From positions 1 through 64,000 of the forward strand of contig CALMNL010000011.1 of NCBI GenBank assembly GCA_937868765.1: 64,000 nucleotides of DNA, written 5' to 3'. Within the stretch, counting starts at the first letter, position 1; each line of letters starts with the position of its first letter. Below the pieces are notes generated by a model, which saw nothing but the letters and a program-made list of their open reading frames with translations, did not search any database and was not told the DNA's origin. Below, one piece after another: positions 54,024 to 63,455 of this stretch. Source of the DNA: an uncultured Desulfatitalea sp. Lineage in GTDB: Bacteria; Desulfobacterota; Desulfobacteria; Desulfobacterales; Desulfosarcinaceae. The position numbers were made by a program, and so were the translations under genes.

Positions 54024-54052
54024 CTGATACCTCCTTAAAAAGGCGTATTGGC

Positions 54053-54559
54053 TCATTTGAGTTCATAGGTGAAACTGAACTGACGGGCCTTGTCGTCGTC
54101 GGTCAGCTTGGCGCCCACCACAAAAGTATAGTTGCCTGTCTGTCTTAATTCAAGATCACCGCTGAAAAATCCGTCTTTGGAGTTCAAGGCAATGGTTCCG
54201 CCTGTCCGGCCGTCCGGCGCGGTGACCTTGACCGCGGCGCGGCCTTTGGCGAGCGCGGTACCCTTGCCCTCCTCCTCGAATACCACCATTAAATTGTGGG
54301 TGGCGCCTTTTCCGCCGGGGGAATTGCCCTGGCGCAGGTCCTGAAGATGGGCCATGGCCTTGATGCCGTCGGTGGTCACGGTGTCGAGCATGATCAAGGC
54401 GCCGCCTTTTTGCATCGCCTCATGGCCGCCGCCGCGTCCGGCCGGGGTCCCCATGGCTTCTGCGCCGTGTCCGCCGTGACCGCTCTCTGCGGCCGAAACC
54501 GCCCCGCCGTTGCCCATGGCCAGCAGTAGCATCGCCAATAACACCAGAGTATACTTCAT
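54053..54559 (-). CDS. His/Met-rich periplasmic protein of the copper efflux operon
   Basis: A 168-residue exported protein. After a signal peptide (cleavage near AVSAAES) comes a His/Met/Gly-rich stretch (SGHGGHGAEAMGT and GGGHEAMQKGG) well suited to binding Cu(I) or Ag(I), then a beta-sandwich domain (AAVKVTAPDGRTGGTIALNS, YTFVVGAKLTDDDKARQFSF) that resembles FixH/YtkA-like Ig folds. AAGGAG precedes ATG 54559. It lies 56 bases after cusA on the same strand, so a periplasmic metal-handling role is likely. It is not a CusF homolog by visible motif. Confidence 0.7.
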   Translation of the reverse strand: MKYTLVLLAMLLLAMGNGGAVSAAESGHGGHGAEAMGTPAGRGGGHEAMQKGGALIMLDTVTTDGIKAMAHLQDLRQGNSPGGKGATHNLMVVFEEEGKGTALAKGRAAVKVTAPDGRTGGTIALNSKDGFFSGDLELRQTGNYTFVVGAKLTDDDKARQFSFTYELK

Positions 54560-54615
54560 AGGTCTGCTCCTTTTTGGGGTCACTTGTTTCAAGCGAATCC
54601 TGCCTGACGGATAGT

Positions 54616-57600
54616 TCAATCAGACTCTCCGATACGGGTCGTGGCGGTCGGCGCCGGATTGGGCTCCAGCCGCCGGCCGCGCCAGACGTAGTAAATGACC
54701 GGGTAAATCAACAGCTCCATAAGGCCCGAAGTGATGACGCCGCCCACCATGGGCGCGGCAATCCGTTTCATGACGTCGGCGCCGGCGCCGTGGCTCCACA
54801 TGATGGGCAGCAGACCGGCGATGATCACCGCGATGGTCATGGCTTTGGGCCGGATGCGTTTGACGGCCCCGTGGTGGATGGCCTGTACCAGGTCCCCCCG
54901 GGTGCGCATGCGGCCGGCCCGGGTCCACTGCCTGTGGGCCAGATCCAGATAGAGCAGCATCACCACACCTGTCTCGGCGTCGAGGCCGGCCAGGGCGATG
55001 ACCCCCACCCACACCGCCATGGAAGTATTGTAACCCAGAAGGTACAGGTACCAGAAGGCACCCACCAGGGAAAAGGGGACGGCCAGAAAGACGATGGCGG
55101 TCTTGGTCATGCTCTTGGTATTGATGTAGATGATCACGAAGATGATCAACACCGTCAACGGTATGATCACCATCAGGCGCTGCCTGGCTTTCTGCATGTA
55201 CTCAAACTGGCCGCTCCAGACAATGCTGTAGCCTGCCGGCAGCTTGAGGTGGTCGGACACAGCCTTCTGGGCATTCTTGACATAGGTGCCGATGTCGATC
55301 CCCTGCAAGTCTACATAAACCCAGGCGGTGCGGCGGGCGTTTTCGCTCTTGATGCTGTCCGGGTCATTGCCTATGGCGATTGCGGCCACCTGTCCCAGGG
55401 GGATGTGCCGGCCGCCGGCCGCCGGAATCAGGACCCGCTTGAGCGCATCCATGTCGCTGCGGAAGTCCCGGTCATAGCGCACGTTTATCGGGTAGCGTTC
55501 CAACCCCTCGACCGTCTCACCCACATTCATGCCGCCCACGGCCGACTGAATGACTTCCTGGATGTTGCCCACATTGATCCCGTAGCGCGCCGCCGCCTCA
55601 CGGTCGATGTGAATGTCGAGATAGGAGCCACCCACAGTGCGTTCCGCAATGGCCGAAAGCGTCCCCGGTACGATCTTCACCGCGGCTTCGATGCGTGCCG
55701 CCAGTTCGCCCAGGGTTGCCAGATCCGGTCCCATGACCTTGATGCCCACGGGGGTCTTGATGCCAGTAGAGAGCATATCGATACGTGTCTTGATGGGCAT
55801 TGTCCAGGCGTTGGTCAGGCCCGGGAACTGGATCGAACGGTTGAGCTCGTCGATGAGGTGCTCCACCGTGATGGGCTTCTCTTCTGGCAGCAGCCTGCGC
55901 AGTAAATGCTTAACCCGCTCGCTCCAGCCCGGCCAGGCGGAGTAGAAACGATGGGTCGGCACTTTGCGCCACTCGGCCTCGGGTTTGAGCATGATGGTGG
56001 TTTCGATCATCATCATGGGGGCCGGATCCGTGGCAGTCTCGGCCCGGCCGATTTTGCCGAAGACATTCTGCACCTCGGGAAACTGCCGGATGATGCGGTC
56101 GGTCTGCTGTAAGATCTCCTTGGCCTTGGTCACCGACAGGCCGGGCAGGGTGGTGGGCATGTAGAGCAGATCGCCTTCATAGAGCGGCGGCATGAACTCC
56201 GATCCCATCCGGGTCAGGGGCCAGATCATGGAGAGCATGGCGGCCAACGCCAAAGCCAGGGCGGTGCGACGCCATTTGAGCACCCAATCCACGGCGGGAT
56301 AGTAGATCCGGGTCAGAAAACGGTTGAGGGGATTGGCATGCTCGGGTTTGATATTGCCGCGGATGAACCAGCCCATGAGTACCGGCACCAGCGTGATGGA
56401 AAGCACCGCCGCCGCGGCCATGGCATAGGTCTTTGTGAAAGCCAGGGGCTTGAACAGGCGGCCGGACTGCTCCTGCAGGGTGAAGACCGGTACGAAGGAG
56501 ATGGTGATCACCAGCAATGAGTAGAAGAGGGTGGGGCCGACCTCGGCCGCCGCGTCCGCGATGATCCGCCAGTGGGGCTTGCGGCCGCGGTCACGCTCCA
56601 GGTGCTTGTGGGCGTTTTCGATCATGATGATGGCTGCGTCGATCATGGCGCCGATGGCGATGGCGATGCCGCCCAGGCTCATGATGTTGGCATTGATGCC
56701 CTGCCAGTGCATCACCATGAAGGCCATCAGGATCGCCACCGGCAGGGTGAAGATGGCCACGAAGGCGCTGGGCAGGTGGAAGAGAAAGAGGATGGTCACC
56801 AGGGCCACCACGATGCTCTCTTCCAGCAGCTTCTCCTTGAGCGTGGTCACGGCGCGTTCGATCAATGCCGAGCGGTCGTAGACCGGCCGGATCTCCACCC
56901 CTTCGGGCAGACCGGATTTGAGATCCGCCAGCTTGGCCTTGACCCGGGCGATGGTCTCCAACGCGTTTTCGCCGAAGCGCATCACGATGATGCCGCCCAC
57001 CACCTCCCCCTGTCCGTCCAGCTCGGCCACACCGCGGCGCATTTCGGGGCCCAGACGCACTTCGGCCAGGTCCTTGACCAGAACCGGCGTCCCCTGAGCG
57101 GTGGTCATGACCACCACACTCCGCAGATCTTCTATGGAACGGATGTAGCCGTGGCTGCGGACCACGAATTCGGTTTCGGCCATCTCGATGGCGCCGCCGC
57201 CCACATCCAGGTTGCTGCGCTGGATGGCCATCATCACGTCGGAGATGGAAATGTTGAAGGCGATGAGCTTGTTGGGGGCCACGGCCACCTGGTACTGCTT
57301 GACGAAGCCGCCCAGGCTGGCCACCTCGGAGACTCCCTCCAGGGCGGTCAGTTCGTAGCGCAGGAACCAATCCTGGATGGCGCGCAGTTCCTGCAGGTTA
57401 TGGCGGTCGCTGACCAGGACGTATTCATACACCCAGCCCACGCCGGTGGCATCGGGACCCAATACGGGCGTCACTCCCCGGGGCAGGCGGTTGGAGACAT
57501 AGTTGAGGTACTCCAGCACCCGGGAGCGTGCCCAGTACATGTCGGTGCCGTCTTCGAAGATAAGGTAGACAAACGAGTAGCCGAAGAAGGAGTAGCCGCG

Positions 57601-57846
57601 CACCACTTTGGCCCCCGGAACGGCCAGCATCTGGGTGGTCAGCGGATAGGTGACCTGATCTTCCACCACTTGAGGCGCCTGGCCCGGGTACTCGGTGAAG
57701 ATAATGACCTGCACATCGGAAAGATCCGGGATGGCATCTACCGGTGTATTGTAAAGCGCGTAAACGCCGCCCGCCGCGATGAACATCGTGGCCAGGATCA
57801 CCAGGAATTTGTTTTGAATGGAGCCGGTGATGATTCGGGCGAGCAT
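54616..57846 (-). CDS. cusA: CusA-type heavy-metal RND efflux pump
   Basis: A 1076-residue inner-membrane proton antiporter. The proton-relay segment ANIMSLGGIAIAIGAMIDAA and the following MIENAHKHLE match the Cu(I)/Ag(I) (HME-4) group rather than the CzcA zinc/cobalt group. Methionines near the pore region (GSEFMPPLYEGDLLYMPTTL) agree. Twelve membrane helices and two large periplasmic loops of normal RND length are present. It is co-oriented with cusB (12 bases) and cusC. Confidence 0.93.
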   Translation of the reverse strand: MLARIITGSIQNKFLVILATMFIAAGGVYALYNTPVDAIPDLSDVQVIIFTEYPGQAPQVVEDQVTYPLTTQMLAVPGAKVVRGYSFFGYSFVYLIFEDGTDMYWARSRVLEYLNYVSNRLPRGVTPVLGPDATGVGWVYEYVLVSDRHNLQELRAIQDWFLRYELTALEGVSEVASLGGFVKQYQVAVAPNKLIAFNISISDVMMAIQRSNLDVGGGAIEMAETEFVVRSHGYIRSIEDLRSVVVMTTAQGTPVLVKDLAEVRLGPEMRRGVAELDGQGEVVGGIIVMRFGENALETIARVKAKLADLKSGLPEGVEIRPVYDRSALIERAVTTLKEKLLEESIVVALVTILFLFHLPSAFVAIFTLPVAILMAFMVMHWQGINANIMSLGGIAIAIGAMIDAAIIMIENAHKHLERDRGRKPHWRIIADAAAEVGPTLFYSLLVITISFVPVFTLQEQSGRLFKPLAFTKTYAMAAAAVLSITLVPVLMGWFIRGNIKPEHANPLNRFLTRIYYPAVDWVLKWRRTALALALAAMLSMIWPLTRMGSEFMPPLYEGDLLYMPTTLPGLSVTKAKEILQQTDRIIRQFPEVQNVFGKIGRAETATDPAPMMMIETTIMLKPEAEWRKVPTHRFYSAWPGWSERVKHLLRRLLPEEKPITVEHLIDELNRSIQFPGLTNAWTMPIKTRIDMLSTGIKTPVGIKVMGPDLATLGELAARIEAAVKIVPGTLSAIAERTVGGSYLDIHIDREAAARYGINVGNIQEVIQSAVGGMNVGETVEGLERYPINVRYDRDFRSDMDALKRVLIPAAGGRHIPLGQVAAIAIGNDPDSIKSENARRTAWVYVDLQGIDIGTYVKNAQKAVSDHLKLPAGYSIVWSGQFEYMQKARQRLMVIIPLTVLIIFVIIYINTKSMTKTAIVFLAVPFSLVGAFWYLYLLGYNTSMAVWVGVIALAGLDAETGVVMLLYLDLAHRQWTRAGRMRTRGDLVQAIHHGAVKRIRPKAMTIAVIIAGLLPIMWSHGAGADVMKRIAAPMVGGVITSGLMELLIYPVIYYVWRGRRLEPNPAPTATTRIGESD

Positions 57847-57858
57847 GGAGCTCCTTTT

Positions 57859-59226
57859 TCATTTGAACACGTCTTCATTGTTCTCGAAAAGATCTTCATT
57901 TTCCTGAGGCGCCGGGGTATGCCCTGCCGCTTCATGCGGCTCGGCCGGGGCCCGGGTCATCTTCATCATCGCTTCGCGCAGCCTGCTCTCCGAATCGAGC
58001 ATGAACTGGGCGGAAGTTACCACTCTTTCGCCCTCGCTCAGCCCGGAAAGCACCTGCAGATAACCTTGATCACCTCTCAAGCCGGTGCGCACCGCACGGG
58101 GCTCGAAACGCCCTTCGCCCATGGCCACGAAGACGGTCTGCCCTTTGCCTGAGTTGAGTACGGCTTCGGCAGGAACGGCCAGGGCGGCCTTGGCGGGTTG
58201 GCCCTGGATCTCCACGTTGGCGTACATGTCCGGTTTTAGCGTAAAGCCCGGATTGGCCAGTTCGATACGCGCCTGGACCGTGCGCGTTGCATTCTGCACA
58301 TAGGGGTAGATGTAAGCGATCTTTCCGTCCAAGGATTTGCCCGGCGAAAATGGGATCTCCACGGAAGCCGGCAGACCCTGATGCACCCAGGGGAGTTCAT
58401 ATTCGTAAAGCTCGGCGTTGACCCATACCTTGGAAATATCGGAGATCTGCAACAGTTCCTGGCCGGCCATGACCCGCATGCCCTCGTTGGCCTGCTTCAA
58501 GGTGACCACACCGGAAAAGGGGCTGTAAAGGGTCATGCGCTTGCGGGGCTGGCCTGTCTCTTCCAGCTCACGGATCTGCTTTTCGTTGATATCCCAGTAA
58601 GCCAGCCGTGTGCGCGCCGCCTCCAGCAGGCGTTGGGCGCCATCGGCGGCCGAGGCAAGTGTGCTGCCGGCCAACCGCTTGTTTGATTCCAGCGCCAGCA
58701 GATACTCCTGCTGGGCGGCCACCAGTTCCGGGCTGTAAATCTCCATCAGCGCCTGTCCCTTCTTTACGAACTGGCCGCTCTGGTTGACATAGAGCTTTTC
58801 GATCCAGCCTTCGATCTTGCTGTTGACCGAAAAGCGACCCTGCTCCTCGTAGGTTACCAAACCGACGGCGCGGATCGTTCGATGCAGGTCGCGCCGTACG
58901 ACCGGCGCCGTGCGAACGCCCATGTTCTGAATAGTGACCGAATCGACCTTGATGCCGCTGGTTTCTTCGCCCTCGCCTTCATAGACCGGTACCATATCGT
59001 GGCCCATGTAATCCTTGCCTGGGGCGTCGCGCACGTATGTGGCGTCCATGGGGGATTTCCAGAACTTGACCTTTCTTTCAGCGCCGCTTGCAGGTGCTTG
59101 TCCAGAGCCGGTGCCCGCCGCGCCATGCTCCCGGCCCATGGCGCCCAGCCAATATCCGATGCCCAACGCGACCAGCAGGCCGAGGGTGATGACGATGTTA
59201 AGCTTGGCTTTTGATTCGCTTCCCAT
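57859..59226 (-). CDS. cusB: CusB-type periplasmic adaptor protein
   Basis: A 455-residue membrane-fusion protein linking pump and outer-membrane channel. An N-terminal membrane helix (about 13-30) precedes a heavy-metal-binding segment (KFWKSPMDATYVRDAPG, then MGHDMVPVYEGEGEE) with Met/His ligands. The hairpin, lipoyl and beta-barrel domains follow (GWIEKLYVNQSGQFVKKGQA, TLYSPFSGVVTLKQANEGMR). The start at 59226 matches the membrane helix onset; a longer open frame upstream is arginine/tryptophan-rich noise. Confidence 0.92.
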   Translation of the reverse strand: MGSESKAKLNIVITLGLLVALGIGYWLGAMGREHGAAGTGSGQAPASGAERKVKFWKSPMDATYVRDAPGKDYMGHDMVPVYEGEGEETSGIKVDSVTIQNMGVRTAPVVRRDLHRTIRAVGLVTYEEQGRFSVNSKIEGWIEKLYVNQSGQFVKKGQALMEIYSPELVAAQQEYLLALESNKRLAGSTLASAADGAQRLLEAARTRLAYWDINEKQIRELEETGQPRKRMTLYSPFSGVVTLKQANEGMRVMAGQELLQISDISKVWVNAELYEYELPWVHQGLPASVEIPFSPGKSLDGKIAYIYPYVQNATRTVQARIELANPGFTLKPDMYANVEIQGQPAKAALAVPAEAVLNSGKGQTVFVAMGEGRFEPRAVRTGLRGDQGYLQVLSGLSEGERVVTSAQFMLDSESRLREAMMKMTRAPAEPHEAAGHTPAPQENEDLFENNEDVFK

Positions 59227-59344
59227 ATGTGATTTCCCGTTTCCAGTTGCACGAAAAGACAACGGACCGCCATTGCCGCGAAGGCGGGATGTCCGGACCA
59301 ATCCCATCGGGATCCCGCCTGCCCAAGAGTGACCGCAATACCAA

Positions 59345-60643
59345 TTACTTATTTGATGAATTCTCCACCTGGGGGAGCGCCGCGCCCACCACCCCTTCCA
59401 ATTGGGCCAGCACCATCTGGTGCTCGGCAACGGCCTCGTAATATTGCCGTTCGTAGTTGAACAGGGCGAGCTGGCTGTCGATGACATTCATAAAATCGCC
59501 TTTGCCCACCCGGTAAGCGGCCATGGCTGCATCCAGAGCGCCCCTGGCCTGGGGGATGACGGCGGAGCGATACAATTCGGCCATGCGGCGGTTGCGTTCC
59601 AGGCGCGCCAGGCTGTCGGCTATGTTCTGGCGGATGGTGTTGCGCAGCATATCGAGCTCGTGCGAGGCCATGTTCGTCTCGGCCATGGCTTCGGCTACCA
59701 TGGCATGCCGCCGCTGGCGGTTGATGGGCAGGTTGAACGAGACGCCGAGGCTGTACATGTCGTCCCCCGGTTCTTCCCCGACCGGATCGCGCTGCATGTA
59801 TTCGAAGGCGAGATTGAAATCAGGGTAGTACTCCTTTTGCGCCAGAGCTTGACCGGTCTTGCCTTTTTCCACCTGGGCCGCGAGGCGTTTGATCAGGGGG
59901 CGATTATTTTGGGCCAGGTCCGCCAGCGTCTCCACGGAGGCCAACAGAGGCGCGATCGCCACATCCTGCATCACGGCAAGTTCATTCTCGACCGGCCGGT
60001 AGAGCAGGCTGTTCAAAAGTGCGGCCAGACTGCGGCGCTGCTGCCCCAAGGCGATTTGCATGTCTTCCATCTTGGAGCGTTCCACCTGGGCTTTGAGGAC
60101 ATCCTGCTGCAAGGCCTTGCCCACACCGTACATGGTTTCCGTGAACCGGATCAGGTCGTCGAGCACTTGAAGGTTGCGCGCCACGATGGGTAACGCCTGG
60201 TCGACGTAATAGAGGCGGTAGTAATTTTCCTTGATCATGCGGGCTAGTTCCAGGCGTCGTTCTTCGTACTGCCAGCGTTCGGCCTCGGCCTCCTGTTGCG
60301 CGGATTGGTGTTTCAGGGCGCGCTTGCCGGCAAACGGAATCTGCTGGCTGATGCCGATGACCTTGCCGGTCATGGGGTCTTTGTCGAAGGTCAGCGGGTC
60401 GGTTACCAGGGCGTTTTGTATGCGGAACATCACCATGGGATCGTCGAGGCTTCCGGCCTGGGCGGTCCTTTGCCGCAGCATGTCCCACCGCGCCCGGCCG
60501 GCATGCAGCTCAGGGTTGTTGGCCAAAGCTTCTTCCACAAGCCCCCCCAACTCGACCGGTGTATCTGCGGCCGGCACACCGGTGGCGTTCAACGCCATCA
60601 TCACTATCGATAGTACAAAGGCCCGGGAAACGTATATTTTCAT
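59345..60643 (-). CDS. cusC: CusC/TolC-like outer-membrane efflux protein
   Basis: A 432-residue outer-membrane channel subunit. It has an N-terminal signal peptide (about 1-25) and the two TolC-type helical repeats, seen in LVEEALANNPELHAGRARWD and LADLAQNNRPLIKRLAAQVE and their following long helices. It forms the outer part of a CusCBA tripartite pump. First gene of the efflux operon. Confidence 0.9.
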   Translation of the reverse strand: MKIYVSRAFVLSIVMMALNATGVPAADTPVELGGLVEEALANNPELHAGRARWDMLRQRTAQAGSLDDPMVMFRIQNALVTDPLTFDKDPMTGKVIGISQQIPFAGKRALKHQSAQQEAEAERWQYEERRLELARMIKENYYRLYYVDQALPIVARNLQVLDDLIRFTETMYGVGKALQQDVLKAQVERSKMEDMQIALGQQRRSLAALLNSLLYRPVENELAVMQDVAIAPLLASVETLADLAQNNRPLIKRLAAQVEKGKTGQALAQKEYYPDFNLAFEYMQRDPVGEEPGDDMYSLGVSFNLPINRQRRHAMVAEAMAETNMASHELDMLRNTIRQNIADSLARLERNRRMAELYRSAVIPQARGALDAAMAAYRVGKGDFMNVIDSQLALFNYERQYYEAVAEHQMVLAQLEGVVGAALPQVENSSNK

Positions 60644-60656
60644 TTAACTTGTCGAT

Positions 60657-60683
60657 ATTTAGTTTAATTTCAAAAATCTAAAT
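60657..60683. promoter_or_regulatory. Dyad near the cusC start, possible operator
   Basis: Inverted repeat ATTTAG-N15-CTAAAT (60657-60662 and 60678-60683), between the cusC start and the likely -10 box. Such a site could bind a metal-responsive repressor or activator; no regulator gene is adjacent. Symmetry is short, so this is tentative. Confidence 0.3.
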
Positions 60684-60692
60684 GCAAGATCA

Positions 60693-60721
60693 CTTATTTG
60701 CATCATTCCGATTCTTGTCAA
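60693..60721 (-). promoter_or_regulatory. Candidate sigma-70 promoter for cusCBA
   Basis: On the minus strand, TTGACA (60716-60721), a 17-bp spacer and AATAAG (60693-60698). The -35 box is a perfect consensus, the -10 box four of six. It lies about 50 bases before the cusC ATG at 60643. Confidence 0.5.
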
Positions 60722-60847
60722 TAGGGCAGAGAATGGCCCACCTTGCATCGGGTTTCGTCTTATTCTATATCTGCGTGCAGGAAGGTACGATGCCATGCCC
60801 CCAACGAAATCCGCGCACGCCCCTGCCGAGCGGCAAAAGAGGTTCGC

Positions 60848-63442
60848 ATGTTCAAGCTGTGGGATTTTCTTTTCAGCAAAAGCAAAATCAAGGATGAGAT
60901 CGACGCCGATGAGACCGTTTTCCAGCGCAAGTTCCGCGGTTTCAAGGAACTGCTGGCCGCCAACAACCGGGCCCTGGAGCTGATTGCCGACCTGGAGCAT
61001 CACTTTTATCAGAACAAACCCTTCACCCTGGATTACATGGTCGGCCAGACCGAGAAGCTGATCGCCGAGGTGTTCACCATCGTCGAGGATCTCAATGCCA
61101 TGTCCCAGGCCAGGCATGAAGCGTTGTTCGACACGGCCGAGGGCATCAGCGTGCGCGTGCTGGCGGATCTGGTGCGCAAGAGCAAGGTGGAAAAGACCAG
61201 TCTGGTGTTTCCCCTGGCGCAGCTCAGCCAGGAAAATGCGGCCTATGTGGGCGGCAAGGCCGCCAATCTGGGTGAGGTGGCCAACCGGGTCAACCTGCCG
61301 GTGCCGCCCGGTTTTGCCGTGACCGCCTATGCCAGTCTCTACTTCCTGGAGAAAAGCCGCCTGATGCCCTTTATCCAGGAGCGGCTCAAAGACCTGGATG
61401 TCAACGAGACCGAAGCGCTGATGGCGGCTTGCCAGGCCATCCAGAACCGGATCATGGCGGCCGATCTGCCCGCCGACCTGGAAGCGGCCTTGACGGAGGC
61501 GGCCGGGGATTTGAACGCCAGGCACGGGAGCGACCTGCGCCTGGCCGTGCGCAGCAGCGCCACCAGCGAGGATGGCGAAGCCAGCTTCGCGGGCCAGCAC
61601 ACCACGGTGCTCAACGTCACCACCGCCAACCTGGCTGCGGCTTATAAGGAGGTGGTGGCCAGCACCTTCAGCCCCCGGGCCGTTTTCTACCGCCGGCGCA
61701 AGGGCTACACTGACCAGGATGTGGTGATGAGCGTGGCGTGCATCGCCATGGTGGACGCGGCTGTCAGCGGCGTGATGTACACTGTGGACCCCAACGATGC
61801 CCAGCGGCCGGTGATGCTGATCAGCGGCTTGTGGGGGCTGGCCGCCTATGCCGTGGAAGGTTCGGCCGCCATGGATTTCTTCGTGGTGGACAAGGCCGGC
61901 GGCGACCTCGTGCACCAGGAGGTGGTGGCACAGGCGGCTCAACTGCGGGTGAAACCCGATGGCGGGGTCCACGAGATTCCCGTTCCCGAAGCCTCCCGCA
62001 CCATCGCCTGCCTCCGGCCCGGGCAGATCCGGCAGCTCTGGGAATACGGCCGGCGCCTGGAAGCCCACTACCGCCACCCCCTGGATATCGAGTGGGCCAT
62101 CGACGGCAAAGGCAAGCTGTTCATTTTGCAGGCCCGGCCCCTGCAGCCCGCCCAGACGGAGTGGGGTTCGCCCCGGGCCGCGGCGCCGGGCGGTACCGGG
62201 CCGGTTGCCGGGCATGCGGTCCTGCTGCAAAGCGGCGCGCCGGCCTGCGAGGGCACGGCCTGCGGAGCGGCCTTCGTGATGGCCACGGATCACATGCTGC
62301 CCCTGGTGCCCGAAGGGGCCATTGTGGTGGTGCGCGAGACCTCGCCGCGCTACGTGCCGCTGATGGGGCGCATCCAGGCCATGATCACCGACGTGGGCAG
62401 CGTCACCGGGCACATGGCCTCGGTGGCGCGGGAGTTCCGCATCCCGACCCTGGTGGGCACCGGCGATGCCACGCGCACCATCGTCCATGGCCAGGAGATT
62501 ACCGTGGATGCCACCCGCGGCATCGTCTATGCAGGACGGGTGGAAGAGATCCTGGCGACCGTTTGCCCCATCAATCCCATGAAGGACAGCCCGATTTACA
62601 GGGCCGTGCGCACCGCCCTGCAACGCATCGCGCCGCTGAATCTCCTCGATCCCAAGAAGGAAAATTTTTCGGCCCAGGGTTGTCAGACCTTGCACGATAT
62701 CATCCGTTTCTGCCACGAGATGGCCATGCAGGAGATGTTCCGCATCGGCGATCAAGTGCACCGCGAGCGGGCCATCGCCGTGCCCCTGCGCATTCAATTG
62801 CCGCTGAACATTTACCTGGTCGACCTGGGGGGCGGATTGCGGCCCGATTTCGCCGCGCCGGCGGCCGGACGCGAGGATGTGGTCAGCCGGCCGCTCAACG
62901 CGCTGCTCGACGGCATGTCCCACAAGGGGGTGAGCTGGTCCAACGACGTGGGCTTTCAGTGGTCGGGGCTGGCCTCGGTGCTGGCCCAGTCCATGATCCG
63001 CGACCCCCTGGCCGAGGGCGGCATGGGCGGCCCAAACTATACCCTGGTCTCCCGGCACTACATGAACTTCAGCTCCCGCCTGGGGTATCATTTCGCCACC
63101 ATCGACACCTACTGCGGGCCGGTGGTCAACGACAACTACATCACCTTCTCCTTCAAGGGCGGCGCCGCGGATATCGGCCGGCGCACCCGCCGGGCCGGCC
63201 TCATCGCCGGCATCCTCAAGGGGCTCGACTTCAAAGTGGAGCACAAGGTGGACATGGTGCGCGGCCAGATGAAGAAGTACGACGAACGGCTCACCGCCGA
63301 GAAGATCAACATGCTCGGCCGGCTGCTGGGCTCGGTGCGGCTGCTGGACATGGTGCTCACCGACGACCGCCAGGTGGAATGGTACAGCGAACAGTTCTTC
63401 AAGGGGAATTATACCTTCAAGATTCCGGGGGCAGGCGACTGA
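60848..63442 (+). CDS. PEP-synthase-like protein with an unusual C-terminal domain
   Basis: An 864-residue cytoplasmic protein. Residues 1-120 are a helical N-terminal extension. Residues about 125-435 are a PEP/pyruvate-binding (PPDK_N) ATP-grasp domain (AAYVGGKAANLGEVANRVNL, AVRSSATSEDGEASFAGQHT). Residues 460-565 are the mobile phosphohistidine domain, with the catalytic His H522 in SVTGHMASVAREFRIPTLVG. The last ~285 residues (580-864) do not look like the PEP-binding TIM barrel of PEP synthase or PPDK, so the phosphoryl acceptor is unknown. Related architectures phosphorylate other targets (for example rifampicin phosphotransferase). AGAGG precedes ATG 60848, which gives the shortest clean start. 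Confidence 0.85.
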   Translation: MFKLWDFLFSKSKIKDEIDADETVFQRKFRGFKELLAANNRALELIADLEHHFYQNKPFTLDYMVGQTEKLIAEVFTIVEDLNAMSQARHEALFDTAEGISVRVLADLVRKSKVEKTSLVFPLAQLSQENAAYVGGKAANLGEVANRVNLPVPPGFAVTAYASLYFLEKSRLMPFIQERLKDLDVNETEALMAACQAIQNRIMAADLPADLEAALTEAAGDLNARHGSDLRLAVRSSATSEDGEASFAGQHTTVLNVTTANLAAAYKEVVASTFSPRAVFYRRRKGYTDQDVVMSVACIAMVDAAVSGVMYTVDPNDAQRPVMLISGLWGLAAYAVEGSAAMDFFVVDKAGGDLVHQEVVAQAAQLRVKPDGGVHEIPVPEASRTIACLRPGQIRQLWEYGRRLEAHYRHPLDIEWAIDGKGKLFILQARPLQPAQTEWGSPRAAAPGGTGPVAGHAVLLQSGAPACEGTACGAAFVMATDHMLPLVPEGAIVVVRETSPRYVPLMGRIQAMITDVGSVTGHMASVAREFRIPTLVGTGDATRTIVHGQEITVDATRGIVYAGRVEEILATVCPINPMKDSPIYRAVRTALQRIAPLNLLDPKKENFSAQGCQTLHDIIRFCHEMAMQEMFRIGDQVHRERAIAVPLRIQLPLNIYLVDLGGGLRPDFAAPAAGREDVVSRPLNALLDGMSHKGVSWSNDVGFQWSGLASVLAQSMIRDPLAEGGMGGPNYTLVSRHYMNFSSRLGYHFATIDTYCGPVVNDNYITFSFKGGAADIGRRTRRAGLIAGILKGLDFKVEHKVDMVRGQMKKYDERLTAEKINMLGRLLGSVRLLDMVLTDDRQVEWYSEQFFKGNYTFKIPGAGD

Positions 63443-63455
63443 ACGGCGATTTGCT

